Below are positions 26,396-35,837 of a stretch of 64,000 nt of DNA, one piece after another; within the stretch, counting starts at the first letter, position 1; every line of letters starts with the position of its first letter. Location: the NCBI RefSeq assembly GCF_900230185.1, contig NZ_OCSR01000002.1:806001-870000 (forward strand). The letters run 5' to 3'. Source of the stretch: Burkholderia sp. OK233 (GTDB taxonomy: Bacteria > Pseudomonadota > Gammaproteobacteria > Burkholderiales > Burkholderiaceae). Position numbers and translations under genes: made by a program. Below the pieces are notes generated by a model. The model saw nothing but the letters and a program-made list of their open reading frames with translations, had not been told where the DNA came from and made no database searches.

Positions 26396-27871
26396 CTATC
26401 GTTCAAGCGTCTCGGACGGCGCTTCATGAAACTGCTTGCGATAGCCGTTCACGAGCGTCGAGCGGTTTTGCACGCCCCATTTGCTCGCCGCACCCAGCAC
26501 GCCGCGATCGCTCGAATACGACCGGTCCGTGAGTTCCGCGCGAATCCGCTCCATGCGTTGACGGCGGATCAACTCGGTTGGCGACAGTCCGAGAAAATTC
26601 TTGAATGCGCTTTGCAGTGCGCGCTCGGTCACGCCAATTTCCGCAGCCACTTCGCGTACTGAAAGATCGCGCCGGTCGAGGTTGTCGAGCACGTAGCTAT
26701 ATGCGCGGCGGTATTTGGCCGGCAGACGCGCGCCGACATCGTCAAGCTGCGGCGAGGCTTTTGCGCTGCGCTGCAGGAACGGCGCGCGCGCCTGTGAGTC
26801 TTCGCGCAGGCATTGCATGGCCACCAGCGCATAGCGGCTATAGAGTTGCAGCGACTCCTGAGCACGGCCTTCGGCTTGACGCGTTTTGGCGCTGCAGTAG
26901 AGATATTCGAGCTGGCGGTGGCCGGTGGTGCCGTTACGGCCAATCTGATGCAACGGCTCCAGAATCGAGCAGGCCAGATGCGGCGCCGCGCCGGCCAAAG
27001 TCGCCAAGGCAATTTCGAGGCGCAGCGTGCGCTGATAGTCGCCGATTCCCTGTTCGCGCGACCAGTGGAGATGACGCTGCAATTCGCCGATCGCGTCTCG
27101 ATCCGCGCAGGCGGCCAGACGCAATTGCTGCAGATAGTCGATGCGCGCGCGCAGCAACGGCGAACGCACGCCGAACACGGCGCGAGCGAGGCTGTCGACG
27201 CTTACATCGGCGCCCTGGCCCGGCCTCGGTACGCGTTCGCTCGACAAACCCGATTGCCAGTAAACGTGATCGCGCAGCGCGGTCGCGTTACGCACTTCCA
27301 TCTGCACGGCGAGGTCGAAGCGCAGCGTCGCGAGCAGGGCGTGCCAATGGCCCGCGGTATCGTCGAGATCGCGTTCTACCCGTTCGAAAAGATCGTCGAT
27401 GGCGTCGGCGGCTTCGCTGGTGCGGCCCAGTTCGTAGAGCACGCAAACAATGCCGAAGTGCGCTTCCGCGGCGCGCGCCGGCTCGATTTCAGGCTCATCG
27501 GCGACGCGCGAGAAGCACGCCAGCGCAGTGCCGAGGCGATGCCGGAAAAACGCCTGCCATGCGGCGTTGCGGCATGACGCGGTACGGATAGCGTGCTTCG
27601 ATGAACGGATCAGCTTTTGCGCGCGACGGTAGTTCTCCTCGGCCTCGACTTCGATGCCGAGCATCAGTTGCAGGTCGGCGTGCAGTTGCAGCGCATGCGG
27701 CGCGAATTCGGCGTTGCCGGCTTCGTCCGCCCAGCGGCTCGCCAGCTGACTCGCGGCGTTCAGTTTGCCGTCGAGCAACGTATCGAGAAAACGGCCGGAC
27801 AGTGCCGTGTGAGCACAGGGTGCGGGCGTCGCGAGCGCGGATACCACGGGGAAGTAAAGCATCGAGAACAT
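26396..27871 (-). CDS. hrpB: HrpB (HrpX) AraC-type master activator of the T3SS regulon
   Basis: 491 residues. A long helical N-terminal region of TPR-like character (SQLASRWADEAGNAEF; AEAHFGIVCVLYELGR) is followed by an AraC DNA-binding domain at the C-terminus (LSVREVAAEIGVTERALQSA; LVNGYRKQFHEAP). This architecture is that of HrpB/HrpX, which bind PIP boxes. AGAGGAG lies six bases before the ATG. The nine PIP boxes in the window are its predicted targets. It sits between hrcT and hrcC, as in other Hrp2 clusters. No PIP box precedes it, consistent with control by HrpG. Confidence 0.92.
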   Translation of the reverse strand: MFSMLYFPVVSALATPAPCAHTALSGRFLDTLLDGKLNAASQLASRWADEAGNAEFAPHALQLHADLQLMLGIEVEAEENYRRAQKLIRSSKHAIRTASCRNAAWQAFFRHRLGTALACFSRVADEPEIEPARAAEAHFGIVCVLYELGRTSEAADAIDDLFERVERDLDDTAGHWHALLATLRFDLAVQMEVRNATALRDHVYWQSGLSSERVPRPGQGADVSVDSLARAVFGVRSPLLRARIDYLQQLRLAACADRDAIGELQRHLHWSREQGIGDYQRTLRLEIALATLAGAAPHLACSILEPLHQIGRNGTTGHRQLEYLYCSAKTRQAEGRAQESLQLYSRYALVAMQCLREDSQARAPFLQRSAKASPQLDDVGARLPAKYRRAYSYVLDNLDRRDLSVREVAAEIGVTERALQSAFKNFLGLSPTELIRRQRMERIRAELTDRSYSSDRGVLGAASKWGVQNRSTLVNGYRKQFHEAPSETLER

Positions 27872-28059
27872 GGACGACTCCTCTGAGTGCGGGAACGCGT
27901 CGCAGGCGGCATGCGCGATGCGTCGAGTGGAGTCAATGTAGCGAGGCGCATGAAACGAAGTTTCAATTAATCTGATATTTGCGGCGCTTTTGAGAAGGTT
28001 TGAGATTTGCGTCGGCGCGGCCGCGCCGCCACGTTTTGCACGGCATTCTCAACACAAGC

Positions 28060-28950
28060 TCAAGGCTTGCCCGGCGGAGTCGATGCGGCGGGTGTGCTCA
28101 AAGTGTTCGGCGTATTCGAAGCGTTCGATGCATTCGGCGCCTTCGTCGTCTCGTTAAGCACGCGAAACTGCGCCTCAAGGCCACGCAACGTCACCTGATC
28201 ACGCACCTGGTCAACGAAGATGCCGACGAACAGCGCCAGCATCAACACCGTCACCGCGCCTTTGACCGGCTGACTCAGCGTCATCAGATCGAGCTTCGAC
28301 GCGGACTTCGCAGCAAAGCCGAAGGCGAAGTCGACCAGCAGCAGAATGAACATCATCGGCGCGGCGAGCTTGGCGATGGTTTGCATCAGCGTGTCAGTCT
28401 GCGTAAGTACGAACGATTCGAGTATGTTCGACACGTTCGGTCCTGCCGACACGATTGGCCACCAGTGATACGACTCGTATAGCGTACCGAGCAGAAAGGT
28501 CATGCCGCCCAGTGCCCAGAACGCAACGGAGGCAATTTGCCCGAGCAGCGTGGCGGTCGGCGTCGATTGCTCCTGGCGTGTGGGATTGGTGATCTGCACG
28601 TTGTTGTAGCCCGTCAGATCGTCAATATAGGTGCCCGCGCCCTCCGCGACCCAGAACACGACCGAGGCGGCGAAACCGATCACAAGTCCGATCAGCGCCT
28701 CGCGCAAACCAACTTCCAGCAGCATGACGCCGTGCAGCGATTGCATGAATGCGACGGGCTGACCGTATGCCACGTAGGAGCTGAACAGCAGCACAACCGC
28801 ATTGCGCACCACGCCTTGCAGCAAACCGTCCGCGGTCGGCGGAAAGATGAACATCACGATGAACAGCCGCAGCGAGCACACGCCGATCAACGTGATGTAG
28901 CCAACCAGCAGCGTGCCGAGTTGCGGGAGCGCGGAAAAGATGTCGTTCAT
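28060..28950 (-). CDS. hrcT: T3SS export apparatus protein HrcT (SctT)
   Basis: 296 residues, integral membrane. Several hydrophobic helices and the conserved LRLFIVMFIFPPTADGLLQ and ASKLDLMTLSQPVKGAV segments identify the SctT/FliR family, part of the inner-membrane export gate. The tail has an unusual run of Asn/Ala/Pro-Thr repeats (APNASNASNTPNTLSTPA). It overlaps hrpB7 by four bases and is the last gene of the hrpB1 operon. Confidence 0.92.
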   Translation of the reverse strand: MNDIFSALPQLGTLLVGYITLIGVCSLRLFIVMFIFPPTADGLLQGVVRNAVVLLFSSYVAYGQPVAFMQSLHGVMLLEVGLREALIGLVIGFAASVVFWVAEGAGTYIDDLTGYNNVQITNPTRQEQSTPTATLLGQIASVAFWALGGMTFLLGTLYESYHWWPIVSAGPNVSNILESFVLTQTDTLMQTIAKLAAPMMFILLLVDFAFGFAAKSASKLDLMTLSQPVKGAVTVLMLALFVGIFVDQVRDQVTLRGLEAQFRVLNETTKAPNASNASNTPNTLSTPAASTPPGKP

Positions 28951-29474
28951 GCGTGCGCTCCGCGCGCCTGAAAACGTCGCGCGAGTGCGGTTTCTTCGGC
29001 CTCTTCGTCGCTCGCGTCACTGGCGGCGTTTTCCTGAACGCGACGGATATCGCGAATCCGCTCACCGCACAAATCGATGCGGCCTTGATTCAGGGCGATG
29101 TCGCGTTGCGTCTGCGCGATCGCCGCGGTATTGGCCTGCACGGCGGCTTCGGCTTGCGCGAGTTCCGCTTCGAGCAGGCGCAGCCGGTCGTTCACGACGC
29201 CGATGTACAAACGGCAGTTGTTCAGGTCGTCGAGCGAGAACGGTTCGGTGCCCGTCATCATGCCGTCGATGCGATGCTGGTAGAACTGCAGCACGCCGGT
29301 CTCGTGCGCGACCTGGTCTGCTTTCGCGTCACGCGCGGCTTCGAGTTGCAGTTGTGCATTGCGCTGCGCCGTAAGCGTCACGCGCAAGCTCTCGTCGAGA
29401 CGTCGGCGCCGCGTACACGATCGCTCGAGCGCGACGATGCGCCGTTGTTGCATGCCCACGGATCCTGCCGCCAT
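28947..29474 (-). CDS. hrpB7: T3SS stalk-like protein HrpB7 (SctO)
   Basis: 175 residues, almost entirely helical and charged, with Gln/Ala/Arg heptad patterns (LEAELAQAEAAVQANTAAIA) as expected of the coiled-coil stalk that sits in the ATPase ring. Position between hrcN and hrcT matches HrpB7 of Xanthomonas and Ralstonia. The start overlaps the hrcN stop by one base. Confidence 0.85.
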   Translation of the reverse strand: MAAGSVGMQQRRIVALERSCTRRRRLDESLRVTLTAQRNAQLQLEAARDAKADQVAHETGVLQFYQHRIDGMMTGTEPFSLDDLNNCRLYIGVVNDRLRLLEAELAQAEAAVQANTAAIAQTQRDIALNQGRIDLCGERIRDIRRVQENAASDASDEEAEETALARRFQARGAHA

Positions 29475-30823
29475 CAGCCGAGTCCGCTCAGGTCGTACAA
29501 CAGCGCTTCCGTGTCGTTCGGCGCGGCGTAGTCGCCAGTGCGTTGCGACAGGAATGCCTTGATCGCGTCAGCTTTGGCGATGGCTTCGTCGGCGAGCGGA
29601 TTGGTGCCGGGCTGATATTCGCCGATCTGCAATAGCATCTCCACTTCGCGATGCTTCGCCATCAATTCGCGAATCCGCGCCGCGGCCTGCACGTAAGCGT
29701 CCGGCACGACCTGCGGCATCACGCGCGACAAACTGCCGAGCACGTCGATCGCGGGGTACTGGTTCTTCGCCGCGATTTCTCGCGACAGAATCATGTGGCC
29801 GTCGAGAATCCCTCGTACTTCTTCGGCGATCGGATCGCTGCCGCTGTCGTCTTCGGCGAGCACGGTATAGAGCGCGGTGATCGAGCCGGTCTCGCCCATG
29901 CCCGCGCGTTCCAGCAAACGCGGCAGTTCGGCAAAGATCGACGGCGGGAAGCCGCGTCTCGCGGGCGGCTCGCCGGCAGCCAGGCCGATTTCCCGGCCGG
30001 CGCGGGCGAAGCGCGTCAGCGAGTCCATCATCAGCAGCACGCGCTGGCCGCGGTCACGGAAGTACTCGGCAATCGCGGTCGCCACGTACGCCGCTTTTGC
30101 GCGCTCCATCGACGAACGGTCCGACGTCGCGCACACCACGACCGAGCGTGCCATGCCTTCCGGTCCGAGAGTCAGTTCGACGAACTCGCGCACTTCGCGG
30201 CCGCGCTCGCCGATCAGCGCGATCACGTTGACGTCGCACGAAGCGCCGCGTGCGAACATGCCGAGCAAGGTACTTTTACCGACGCCGGCCGGCGCGAAGA
30301 TGCCCATCCGCTGCCCCTCCGCGAGCGTCATCATCGCGTCGACCGCGCGCACGCCGGTCGGCAACGGCGCCTCGATCATGCGGCGGCTCATCGGGTCGGG
30401 TGGCGCGGCGAAAATCGGCCGCAGCATATCGGAATGAATCGGTGGACCGCCGTCCACAGGTTCGCCGAGACTGTCGATCACGCGGCCGAGCAGCATGTCG
30501 CCGACTTTCACGGCGAGCGAGCGGCCGAGGCCGATCACCTGAGTCGAACGCGAAATGTTCTCGAGGCGCGAGAACGGCGACAGCAACGCGACGTCGCGCG
30601 TGAAGCCGATCACCTCGGCATGCTGAAGCAAGCTGCCGTTCGGCGCGCGCAACTCGCACAGCTCACCGAGCGACAGATCGAGACCGGCCACCTTGATCAG
30701 CGTGCCGATTACTTCCAGTACTTTGCCGGTGCGCGCAACGCCCGGCACGGCCAGAATCTCGCGTTCGATCTCGTCGGTCAGCCGGTCGAAATCGACGGTG
30801 CGGGTGAGCCACGGGGTGCTCAT
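29474..30823 (-). CDS. hrcN: T3SS ATPase HrcN (SctN)
   Basis: 449 residues. Walker A APAGVGKS at residues 177-184, Walker B in VLLMMDSLTRFARAGREIGL, and the F1-type segments GERGREVREFVE and YPAIDVLGSLSRVM. HrcN is the hexameric cytoplasmic ATPase that unfolds and releases substrates from chaperones such as HpaB. It overlaps hrcL by four bases upstream and hrpB7 by one base downstream, which points to tight co-expression. Confidence 0.95.
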   Translation of the reverse strand: MSTPWLTRTVDFDRLTDEIEREILAVPGVARTGKVLEVIGTLIKVAGLDLSLGELCELRAPNGSLLQHAEVIGFTRDVALLSPFSRLENISRSTQVIGLGRSLAVKVGDMLLGRVIDSLGEPVDGGPPIHSDMLRPIFAAPPDPMSRRMIEAPLPTGVRAVDAMMTLAEGQRMGIFAPAGVGKSTLLGMFARGASCDVNVIALIGERGREVREFVELTLGPEGMARSVVVCATSDRSSMERAKAAYVATAIAEYFRDRGQRVLLMMDSLTRFARAGREIGLAAGEPPARRGFPPSIFAELPRLLERAGMGETGSITALYTVLAEDDSGSDPIAEEVRGILDGHMILSREIAAKNQYPAIDVLGSLSRVMPQVVPDAYVQAAARIRELMAKHREVEMLLQIGEYQPGTNPLADEAIAKADAIKAFLSQRTGDYAAPNDTEALLYDLSGLG

Positions 30824-31641
30824 GCTGCTTCCTCGTCATTGCGCATGTCGTAGCCGTTGGAGTCGTTATCCGCATCGGCTGACGCCGGCTCTTCGCCGTG
30901 CGCATCGGCCTCTTCGACCGAACGTTTCAGCGCGCGTGACACGGCACTGCGCATGGCGCGCAATTGCGTGTCGAGGCTCGCGTCGACGGTGCCGAAATCG
31001 GACTCGCAGACGCAACTGCCGGGATCGAGCCGTTTGTCAGCGATCACCGAGAGCGGGATCGGCTGGCCGAGATCGCGCCAGCGCGAGGCGAGCCGGTCGA
31101 AGGTGGCTTTGGCCTCGGCGTAGTCGTCGGGATGGACGGCGACACGCAGATAGGTCGCGCCCTCCACGATGCGGTCGACGGTCGCGAGCGCCCGTTCGAA
31201 CAGCGCCTCGTGACGCTCCACACGCACGATCTGCTCGACCGCCGACGCGACGATCTGCGCCAGCCGCTCGCGCATGCGGATCTGCAACTGGCTCTGCGCA
31301 TCGGCGACGTCGGCGAGACGCTGCATCCAGTCGGCGAGCGCGCGATCGCAGCCGTCGCGGTAGCCCTGCTCGCTGGCCGTGTCGTATTCGCGCTGTGCCT
31401 GTTCGGCGATGTCGGCGGCCTGCGCATGGCCTGCATCGACGATTCGCGCCGCCTCGTCACGCGCGTCGGCGAGCAGCGCATCGCGTTCGGCGGCGAGCGC
31501 CGCATAAGCCGCGTCGATCGAGACCAGCTCGCCGAAGGTCGCGCGGGGAATCACATCCGCAGCCGCGCCGACTCTGGCGAACGAACCGTTTGCATCGATT
31601 TCACCCAAGGCGGAGCGCGCGTGCTTCAACCAAATAGCCAT
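30820..31641 (-). CDS. hrcL: T3SS ATPase-associated protein HrcL/HrpB5 (SctL)
   Basis: 273 residues. An Ala/Glu-rich coiled coil (RDEAARIVDAGHAQAADI) is followed by a C-terminal FliH-like domain with LRVAVHPDDYAEAKATFDRL and SCVCESDFGTVDASLDTQL. SctL links the ATPase to the sorting platform and holds it inactive before assembly. The tail is Asp/Glu/Asn-rich. It overlaps hrpB4 by 16 bases. Confidence 0.9.
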   Translation of the reverse strand: MAIWLKHARSALGEIDANGSFARVGAAADVIPRATFGELVSIDAAYAALAAERDALLADARDEAARIVDAGHAQAADIAEQAQREYDTASEQGYRDGCDRALADWMQRLADVADAQSQLQIRMRERLAQIVASAVEQIVRVERHEALFERALATVDRIVEGATYLRVAVHPDDYAEAKATFDRLASRWRDLGQPIPLSVIADKRLDPGSCVCESDFGTVDASLDTQLRAMRSAVSRALKRSVEEADAHGEEPASADADNDSNGYDMRNDEEAA

Positions 31642-32411
31642 GCAAACTCCGGTAGCAGATCGGATAGACGCGCGAAAAGCCGTGCGGAGCCGGGCGCATC
31701 CAGCTCTTCAGGCACGGACGCGAGCCATGCAGGGGTGGGCAGCACGCGCGGCAATGCAAGCCGCAGCAGCGGAAACGGCACACGCGCGCTTTCGTTCGCG
31801 GCGTTCGCGCCGTTCGCTGCGTTCGCGCCGCCCAGATCGCGCAACAGCAGCGCGCAGCCTTCTACCGCCAGCGTCCCGGCATCCAGCGCCGTCAACGGTG
31901 GCATCGCAGCGCGTGCGGCCAGGCGCGCAATATCGGGGGCATCGGCAAGATGGGCGTCCTGAGTGAGACGGTCAATGCCCACACCCGTCCACTCCGACAG
32001 TTGCGATCGCGTGCGTTTGTCGATCAGACGACGCACCTCCGCGCGTCGGAACGACAGTGCACGCATGCGTAGAACCTGTAGTGCGTGACGGACCGGCAGC
32101 ACGTCGAGCAGCACGGCATTCGGCTGTACGGTGCCTACAGGCGTCGGTTTCAGCGCGGTTTGGGTGAGCAAGGCGAACGAAGGCGGCTTGACGCCGGCGG
32201 CATCAGCGAGGGCCTGGGAACAGGCTTGTACCGCCGCTGCACCGGCGCGCTCGAGCGAGTCACGCCAATGTTCCAACTGCGCCGCGTTAGCGCCGAGCAA
32301 CACGGCACTCCATGATGGATCGGCCCAGTGCGCTACGGTCGCGAGGTTGCGGCGATACGAATCGAACGCCGCGGCCACCCGCATGAAAGGCAAATCGGTC
32401 GGCGCGTTCAT
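31626..32411 (-). CDS. hrpB4: T3SS sorting-platform protein HrpB4 (SctK)
   Basis: 261 residues, soluble, little conserved. The call rests on position between hrcJ and hrcL, on length, and on segments such as MLPVRHALQVLRMRALSFRRAEV-type helices and SQLSEWTGVGIDRLTQD. SctK proteins connect the cytoplasmic sorting platform to the SctD ring. The tail overlaps hrcL. Confidence 0.83.
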   Translation of the reverse strand: MNAPTDLPFMRVAAAFDSYRRNLATVAHWADPSWSAVLLGANAAQLEHWRDSLERAGAAAVQACSQALADAAGVKPPSFALLTQTALKPTPVGTVQPNAVLLDVLPVRHALQVLRMRALSFRRAEVRRLIDKRTRSQLSEWTGVGIDRLTQDAHLADAPDIARLAARAAMPPLTALDAGTLAVEGCALLLRDLGGANAANGANAANESARVPFPLLRLALPRVLPTPAWLASVPEELDAPGSARLFARLSDLLPEFAWLFG

Positions 32412-32429
32412 CGTAGCCGCGTCGCCGGA

Positions 32430-33257
32430 TCAGTTCGCGGGGCGCAGACGGCGCAAACGCGCCAGCAATCCAGCGAAGCGGCCGCTCGCGGGCTCGCCCG
32501 TTCCAGCGCCACCTGCCTCCCCGCCCGGCCGTCCAGCCAATACACCACGGCGCGCCAACACCAGCAGCGCCGTCGCGGCCAGCACGACCACACCGGCCAG
32601 CACGCCGACCAGCCATACCGGCATGCCGTTGCTCTGCGGCAATTGCGAATACTCGACGGGGTCCGCCGCGACGGCGGTCACGCTGACCTCGTCGTAGGTG
32701 AGCCCTTCCACGCTATGCATGACCAGCGTCTTGATCTGCGGCACCAGCGCGCCGATATCGGAGTCGCGCCGGTACTTGATGAACACCGCCGCCGACGACG
32801 GCTTGATGGTCTGAGCCAGAGGATCGTTGTTCGGCAACACGATCTGCACACGCGCGACCAGCACGCCGTCGATCTTCGACAAGGTCGACGACAACTCCTG
32901 CGACGTGCCGTAGATGAACCGCACACGCTCCTCGGTCGGCGTCGACACCAGGCCGTCCTTCTTGAACAGGGCGCCGAGGTCGTCGAACTTGTTGTGCGGC
33001 AAGCCGCGCGCGCGCAGCACTTCCATCGCACGCACCATTTGCGCGTCGTCGACGTCGAGCGACCAGGTCTTGCCCGCGTCCGACGTATCTTTCGACGCAT
33101 CCACGCCGCGCTCCAGCAGCGCGACCACCATCTCGTTGACGTCCTGCTCGGACAGGTTGCCGTACAGCTCTTTCTTGCAGCCGCTCAGCATCACGCATAG
33201 CGCGAGCACGCAGAGTAACGGTGCGGCGCGGCGGCGGATCGGCAGTCGGTCGAACAT
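32430..33257 (-). CDS. hrcJ: T3SS inner-membrane ring lipoprotein HrcJ (SctJ)
   Basis: About 275 residues. The signal peptide ends in lipobox LSGC with the lipidated Cys near residue 27, followed by KKELYGNLSEQDVNEMVVAL, the standard SctJ/PrgK opening. RARGLPHNKFDDLGALFKK and the PSSAAVFIKYRRD segment belong to the periplasmic ring-building domains. A membrane helix (PVWLVGVLAGVVVLAATALL) precedes an Arg/Gly-rich cytoplasmic tail. In-frame starts at 33275 (ATG) and 33284 (GTG) are possible. None has a strong ribosome site. Confidence 0.92.
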   Translation of the reverse strand: MFDRLPIRRRAAPLLCVLALCVMLSGCKKELYGNLSEQDVNEMVVALLERGVDASKDTSDAGKTWSLDVDDAQMVRAMEVLRARGLPHNKFDDLGALFKKDGLVSTPTEERVRFIYGTSQELSSTLSKIDGVLVARVQIVLPNNDPLAQTIKPSSAAVFIKYRRDSDIGALVPQIKTLVMHSVEGLTYDEVSVTAVAADPVEYSQLPQSNGMPVWLVGVLAGVVVLAATALLVLARRGVLAGRPGGEAGGAGTGEPASGRFAGLLARLRRLRPAN

Positions 33258-33338
33258 GGTGGCGGCGTCTCGCATCGTGTGCACAGGGTTCGCGTAGGCG
33301 CAGCGCCGCCGTCTGGGCAGCGTGCGTGCGCAGGTGCG

Positions 33339-33737
33339 TTACTGGTTCTTCATCAGTGTTTCGATCGCCGACTTCGACGAATCCACCACGCCCATTTTCG
33401 CTTCCAGATCGAGCTGCGTGCTGGCGAGTTCGAGCGTCATGCGAATCGTGCCCGCACTCATCTCGTTCATCGTCATGGTCGGCGCCTGCTGGGCGAGTTG
33501 CAGCGCATCGTTGACGGTGTGCTGCAACTCGGCGTCCTGCGAGGCGACCAGCTTCGAGGCAACCGCGGTGCCGTCCTGCTGCGGCGTGGCGGGTGCGCTC
33601 ATCGGCGACTTCTGCATCAGCGACTGGAACTTGTCGGCCATTTCAGGCGTGGTCTGCGCGGCCGGCGCAGCGCCCGCGCCTTGCGACATCTGCTCGAGCG
33701 AGGCCTGCAAGGCGGTCGTGGTGGCATTGACGGTCAT
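33339..33737 (-). CDS. hrpB2: T3SS inner rod protein HrpB2 (SctI)
   Basis: 132 residues, no signal peptide. The C-terminal half is helical (MTLELASTQLDLEAKMGVVD) and ends AIETLMKNQ, typical of SctI rod proteins. CTGGAG lies six bases before the ATG at 33737. HrpB2 of Xanthomonas is an early T3SS substrate needed for pilus formation. It stands between hrpB1 and hrcJ. Confidence 0.87.
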   Translation of the reverse strand: MTVNATTTALQASLEQMSQGAGAAPAAQTTPEMADKFQSLMQKSPMSAPATPQQDGTAVASKLVASQDAELQHTVNDALQLAQQAPTMTMNEMSAGTIRMTLELASTQLDLEAKMGVVDSSKSAIETLMKNQ

Positions 33738-33762
33738 GTGCTGCTCCAGAAACGGATGGAAA

Positions 33763-34380
33763 TCAGGCCCGCAGGAACGACTGGTGCGCGTAGTCGGTTG
33801 CAGCCGGCGCGGCTGTAGCCGGCGCGGGCGCTGCGGCGGCAGGCTGAACAACCGGCTGAACATCGGGCCCGGCGTTTTCAGCGGTTTCCGCGTCGAACTC
33901 CGCCAGCGCCTCCAACGATTTCGGCGTGACGAACTGGCCGCCGGCGCGCTTCACCTTCATCGCATTGAGCAGGTCTTCGCGCGCTTCGAGCGCGCGCACC
34001 AGCGATTGCGTGTCGCGCGTCGGATTGTCTTCCATGGCTTCGGTCGCGCTTTGCTTCCAGTCCGGGTCGCCCTTCGCGGACAGACAGAAGGCGAGCAACG
34101 CCTTGGCGTAGCCGAAGCGCGGCGCGTTTTCGCCGACCTGGCGCAGCACGTGGATGGCATCGTCCCAGTGGCCGCGCACCATGTGCAGGATGCCGTCGAG
34201 CGTGTCGATTTCGGCGACGCGCGGACGCAGCACGCGCAGCGCATCGAGCACGAGTTCGATGTCGTACGGGTCGGCGGACACCTTCGGGAAGTTGCTGAGC
34301 AACGCGGTCGACACGGTTTCGATCAGGCCGCCGACGACATCGGGGCTGCAGTTCAGGTATTCCGGCGTGCTGACGGTCAT
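33763..34380 (-). CDS. hrpB1: HrpB1/HrpK-family T3SS protein (SctX-like), first gene of the operon
   Basis: 205 residues. The N-terminal two thirds are TPR-like helices (LVLDALRVLRPRVAEIDTLD; VRGHWDDAIHVLRQVGENAP) as in HrpB1 of Xanthomonas and HrpK of Ralstonia, small periplasmic or cytosolic T3SS proteins. The C-terminal 40 residues are Pro/Ala-rich. AGGAG lies nine bases before the ATG at 34380. A perfect PIP box with -10 precedes it. It opens the eight-gene operon hrpB1-hrpB2-hrcJ-hrpB4-hrcL-hrcN-hrpB7-hrcT. Confidence 0.88.
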   Translation of the reverse strand: MTVSTPEYLNCSPDVVGGLIETVSTALLSNFPKVSADPYDIELVLDALRVLRPRVAEIDTLDGILHMVRGHWDDAIHVLRQVGENAPRFGYAKALLAFCLSAKGDPDWKQSATEAMEDNPTRDTQSLVRALEAREDLLNAMKVKRAGGQFVTPKSLEALAEFDAETAENAGPDVQPVVQPAAAAPAPATAAPAATDYAHQSFLRA

Positions 34381-34450
34381 GGCGATGGGCTCCTGACAGA
34401 AGCGTTGAGGTCGACCGTGCCGTTCGCAGCCGGTCGGGAAGGATGACGCA

Positions 34451-34512
34451 AACATAGCAACCGGCGCGCGGCAGCAAATCGTTGGATGCGAAGTGAGCGC
34501 ATGGGATGCGAA
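34451..34512 (-). promoter_or_regulatory. PIP (hrpII) box and -10 of the hrpB1 operon
   Basis: On the minus strand TTCGC-N15-TTCGC at 34488-34512, then TATGTT at 34451-34456, 31 bases downstream. It lies 108 bases before the hrpB1 start and 13 bases from the divergent box of the hrcU operon. Together the two boxes occupy most of the 303-base gap between the operons. Confidence 0.9.
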
Positions 34513-34525
34513 GCCGGGTGCCCGC

Positions 34526-34587
34526 TTCGTAATGCGCGCGCCCGCTTCGCCTCGCCCGGCGCGGGAGCCAGGCGCGAGCGCTATCGT
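34526..34587 (+). promoter_or_regulatory. PIP (hrpII) box and -10 of the hrcU operon
   Basis: TTCGT-N15-TTCGC at 34526-34550, then TATCGT at 34582-34587, 31 bases downstream. The hrcU ATG is at 34684. Divergent from the hrpB1 box. Confidence 0.9.
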
Positions 34588-34683
34588 CAGGCGGGATATG
34601 CGGCCCCTGCCTCACGCCCGCTTCGTGAACGCGCCGCATGCCCCGCCCGCCCACGCCCCTCCTCCCATCGCGACCGAGCCGAC

Positions 34684-35826
34684 ATGAGCGACGAAAAGAC
34701 CGAAGAGCCAACCCAGAAAAAGCTGCGGGACGCGCGCAAGGACGGTCAGGTGTCCCGCAGCAGCGACTTGACCGATTCGATCTCGATGTCGGCGGTGGTG
34801 TTGTTGCTAATGGCCGGCGCAAGTCACTTCAGCGACGCGATGCACGAAGCGGTGCTGATCGCCACGGGCTTCGTCAACGGCGACCATTCGCTGACCAATA
34901 TGCAGACGCAGTTCTACAAGATCGGCGGCCTTGCGTTGTCGGCAATCGTGCCGTGTGTGTGCATCGCGGCGCTCGCCGCGATCGCCGGTTCGATCGGCCA
35001 GGTCGGCGTGCAGATCGCCACCAAGCCGATCACGCCCGATCCGAAGGCCGTCAGCCCGATGGCGGGCCTCAAGCGCATTTTCTCGGTTCGCACGCTGATC
35101 GAGTGCGCGAAGATGATCGTCAAGGCCGCGATCGTGTTTTGCGTGATGTGGCAAACCATCAAGTGGCTGTTTCCGCTGATCGTCGGCTCGCTGTATCAGC
35201 CGCTGCCGGAACTCGTGCGCATGTTCTGGGACCTGCTGTTGAAGCTCTTCATGGTGGCCGCGGCGGTGTTCGTGCTGGTTGGCGCCGCGGACGTCAAGCT
35301 GCAAAGCTTCATGTTCCTGAAGAAGATGAAGATGTCGAAGGACGAGGTCAAACGCGAGCACAAGAATCAGGAAGGCGATCCGCGCATCAAGGGCGAACGG
35401 CGACGCCTCGCGCGCGAAATGCTGAACGCGCCGCCGCAGTCGAAAGTCGGCATGGCCAACATGATGGTGGTGAATCCCACCCACTATTCGGTCGCGGTGC
35501 GCTACGCGCCGGACGAACATCCGCTGCCGCGCGTGATCGCCAAAGGCATGGACGAGAGCGCCGCGGAACTGCGGCGTGCGGCCCGCGATGCGGGCGTGCC
35601 GATCATCGGTAATCCGCCGGTTGCGCGTGCGCTGTACAAGGTCGGCGTCGATCAGCCGATTCCCGAAGAGTTGTTCGAGACGGTCGCGGCGATTCTGCGC
35701 TGGGTCGATGCAATCGGCGTGCGGCGCGTGGAGGGCGGGTTGGCTGGCGACGCCGGGACACACGTCGACATGCACGCCGATAGTGCAGCCATGCACCCCT
35801 CCGGTCCGCCGCCCGCCCTCCACTGA
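34684..35826 (+). CDS. hrcU: T3SS export apparatus switch protein HrcU (SctU)
   Basis: 380 residues. It begins MSDEKTEEPTQKKLRDARKD, the family opening, followed by four membrane segments and a cytoplasmic domain with the self-cleavage motif Asn-Pro-Thr-His at about residues 264-267 (VVNPTHYSVAVRY). SctU controls the switch from early to late substrates together with HpaP. The ATG at 34684 is fixed by this N-terminus; the open frame upstream is leader that includes the promoter. First gene of the rightward operon. Confidence 0.95.
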   Translation: MSDEKTEEPTQKKLRDARKDGQVSRSSDLTDSISMSAVVLLLMAGASHFSDAMHEAVLIATGFVNGDHSLTNMQTQFYKIGGLALSAIVPCVCIAALAAIAGSIGQVGVQIATKPITPDPKAVSPMAGLKRIFSVRTLIECAKMIVKAAIVFCVMWQTIKWLFPLIVGSLYQPLPELVRMFWDLLLKLFMVAAAVFVLVGAADVKLQSFMFLKKMKMSKDEVKREHKNQEGDPRIKGERRRLAREMLNAPPQSKVGMANMMVVNPTHYSVAVRYAPDEHPLPRVIAKGMDESAAELRRAARDAGVPIIGNPPVARALYKVGVDQPIPEELFETVAAILRWVDAIGVRRVEGGLAGDAGTHVDMHADSAAMHPSGPPPALH

Positions 35827-35837
35827 CGAGACCCACC